This document shows positions 51,130 through 51,439 of a stretch of 51,439 nt of DNA, piece after piece. A program made the position numbers and the translations under genes. The notes under the pieces are model-generated. The model saw nothing but the letters and a program-made list of their open reading frames with translations, ran no database searches and was not told the origin of the DNA. Origin of the DNA: Verrucomicrobiota bacterium (GTDB lineage Bacteria; Verrucomicrobiota; Verrucomicrobiia; Limisphaerales; Fontisphaeraceae); the NCBI GenBank assembly GCA_037139415.1, contig JBAXGN010000025.1:1-51439 (forward strand), written 5' to 3'. Positions within the stretch are counted from its first letter, which is position 1; each line of letters starts with the position of its first letter.

Positions 51130-51439
51130 TCATTTGGGTGGTTCCTCCAGTTCCGGGAAATATTTTTTGGTGCAATCCGGGCACAGGCCGTGGGTAAAGG
51201 TGGCTTCCGAATGCTTGGATACATAGCTCTCCACCCCGTTCCAATAGCCTTTGTCATCGCGGATTTTTTTGCAGCCTGAACAAATCGGCAGCAGCCCGCT
51301 CAGCAACTTCACTTTGGCCAATGCGGCTTCCAATTCGGCGTTCTTCTCGCGCAAGGCCCGATTCAGGCGCAGGATGCGGACAAACGCCGACACCCGCGCG
51401 GCCAATTCGCGGTTGCCGATGGGCCGTGCGATGTAGCTA
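51130..51439 (-). CDS. Response regulator C-terminus with four-cysteine domain (5' end outside window)
   Basis: The frame is open to the window edge. It begins within a receiver's last strand and helix ('YIARPIGNRELAARVSAFV', with Arg in place of the usual Lys before Pro). A coiled coil 'LREKNAELEAALAKVKLLSG' follows, then the module 'LLPICSGCKKIRDDKGYWNG' ending 'HGLCPDCTKKYFPELEE'. It is the third copy of this module in 5.3 kb, nearly identical over the last 60 residues to the copy at 46.1 kb. Together with the heme sensor it forms a possible sensor/regulator pair. Partial, so the receiver's phospho-acceptor cannot be checked. Confidence 0.85.
   Translation of the reverse strand, partial: SYIARPIGNRELAARVSAFVRILRLNRALREKNAELEAALAKVKLLSGLLPICSGCKKIRDDKGYWNGVESYVSKHSEATFTHGLCPDCTKKYFPELEEPPK

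Noticed and set aside
51085-51226. Possible small + strand gene starting 'MTNPHSAFRTPHSAF'
   Set aside because: Entirely composed of the 7-nt repeat followed by antisense of the four-cysteine domain gene.

Overview
The window looks like chromosome from a Verrucomicrobiota bacterium, probably Pedosphaera/Limisphaerales-like. This is inferred from gene content, not from a marker gene. The clues are a PEP-CTERM surface protein, an H-X9-DG prepilin-like protein, secreted Asn/Thr-rich proteins ending in an 'LKYALGLNP' type module, a Tat-exported Gfo/Idh/MocA protein, a DUF1080-like protein, a GH35-like/DUF5597 glycosidase, many multi-PAS histidine kinases, and intergenic spaces packed with short dispersed repeats. 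No rRNA or tRNA gene was recognised.

Layout. (1) 0.6-5.0 kb (+): a compact four-gene cassette encoding a HAD-like phosphatase, a metallo-beta-lactamase/beta-CASP paralogue with a destroyed metal site, an intact paralogue, and a PD-(D/E)XK nuclease-like protein. I know of no named system with this composition; it is the best candidate for an undescribed (possibly defence or nucleic-acid processing) system. (2) 5.5-16 kb: housekeeping and envelope genes (Gfo/Idh/MocA oxidoreductase, DUF4230 protein, 6-phosphofructokinase, WecG/TagA/CpsF glycosyltransferase, secreted proteins, RlmI-like rRNA methyltransferase). (3) 16.3-28.9 kb: an HK97-type phage head module split into two convergent halves. 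Terminase small, terminase large and portal are on +; protease, major capsid, a secreted fibre-like protein and a head-tail connector are on -. Between the halves lie a cobalamin-riboswitch-controlled operon (PEP-CTERM protein, Cys-rich CWC protein, secreted protein, prepilin-like protein) and a Dam-type methylase/HNH endonuclease pair. Inverting 19.6-28.9 kb would restore canonical phage gene order. (4) 29-32.4 kb: a secreted glycosidase and trigger factor, convergent on a strong bidirectional terminator. (5) 32.6-51.4 kb: a signalling island with four large histidine kinases, a CheR methyltransferase, a GxxExxY protein, a SiaA-SiaB-SiaC partner-switch operon whose expected diguanylate cyclase SiaD is replaced by a small coiled-coil/zinc-site protein, a heme-binding-motif PAS sensor, and a response regulator cut by the window end. 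The last three of these proteins share the same C-terminal four-cysteine domain.

Repeats run through the whole window, densest in the signalling island. Three families stand out: palindromic 'CCACGGATTACAC...' arms, heptanucleotide ATTGCGG tracts, and 'AGAAGTCAGAAGTTAG' tracts. They are not confined to intergenic space. They encode insertions in the ATPase domains of two kinases, the N-termini of at least three proteins and the C-terminus of the portal protein. A 7-nt repeat without stops gives the same cyclic heptapeptide in all three frames, so it can be absorbed into genes without ending them.
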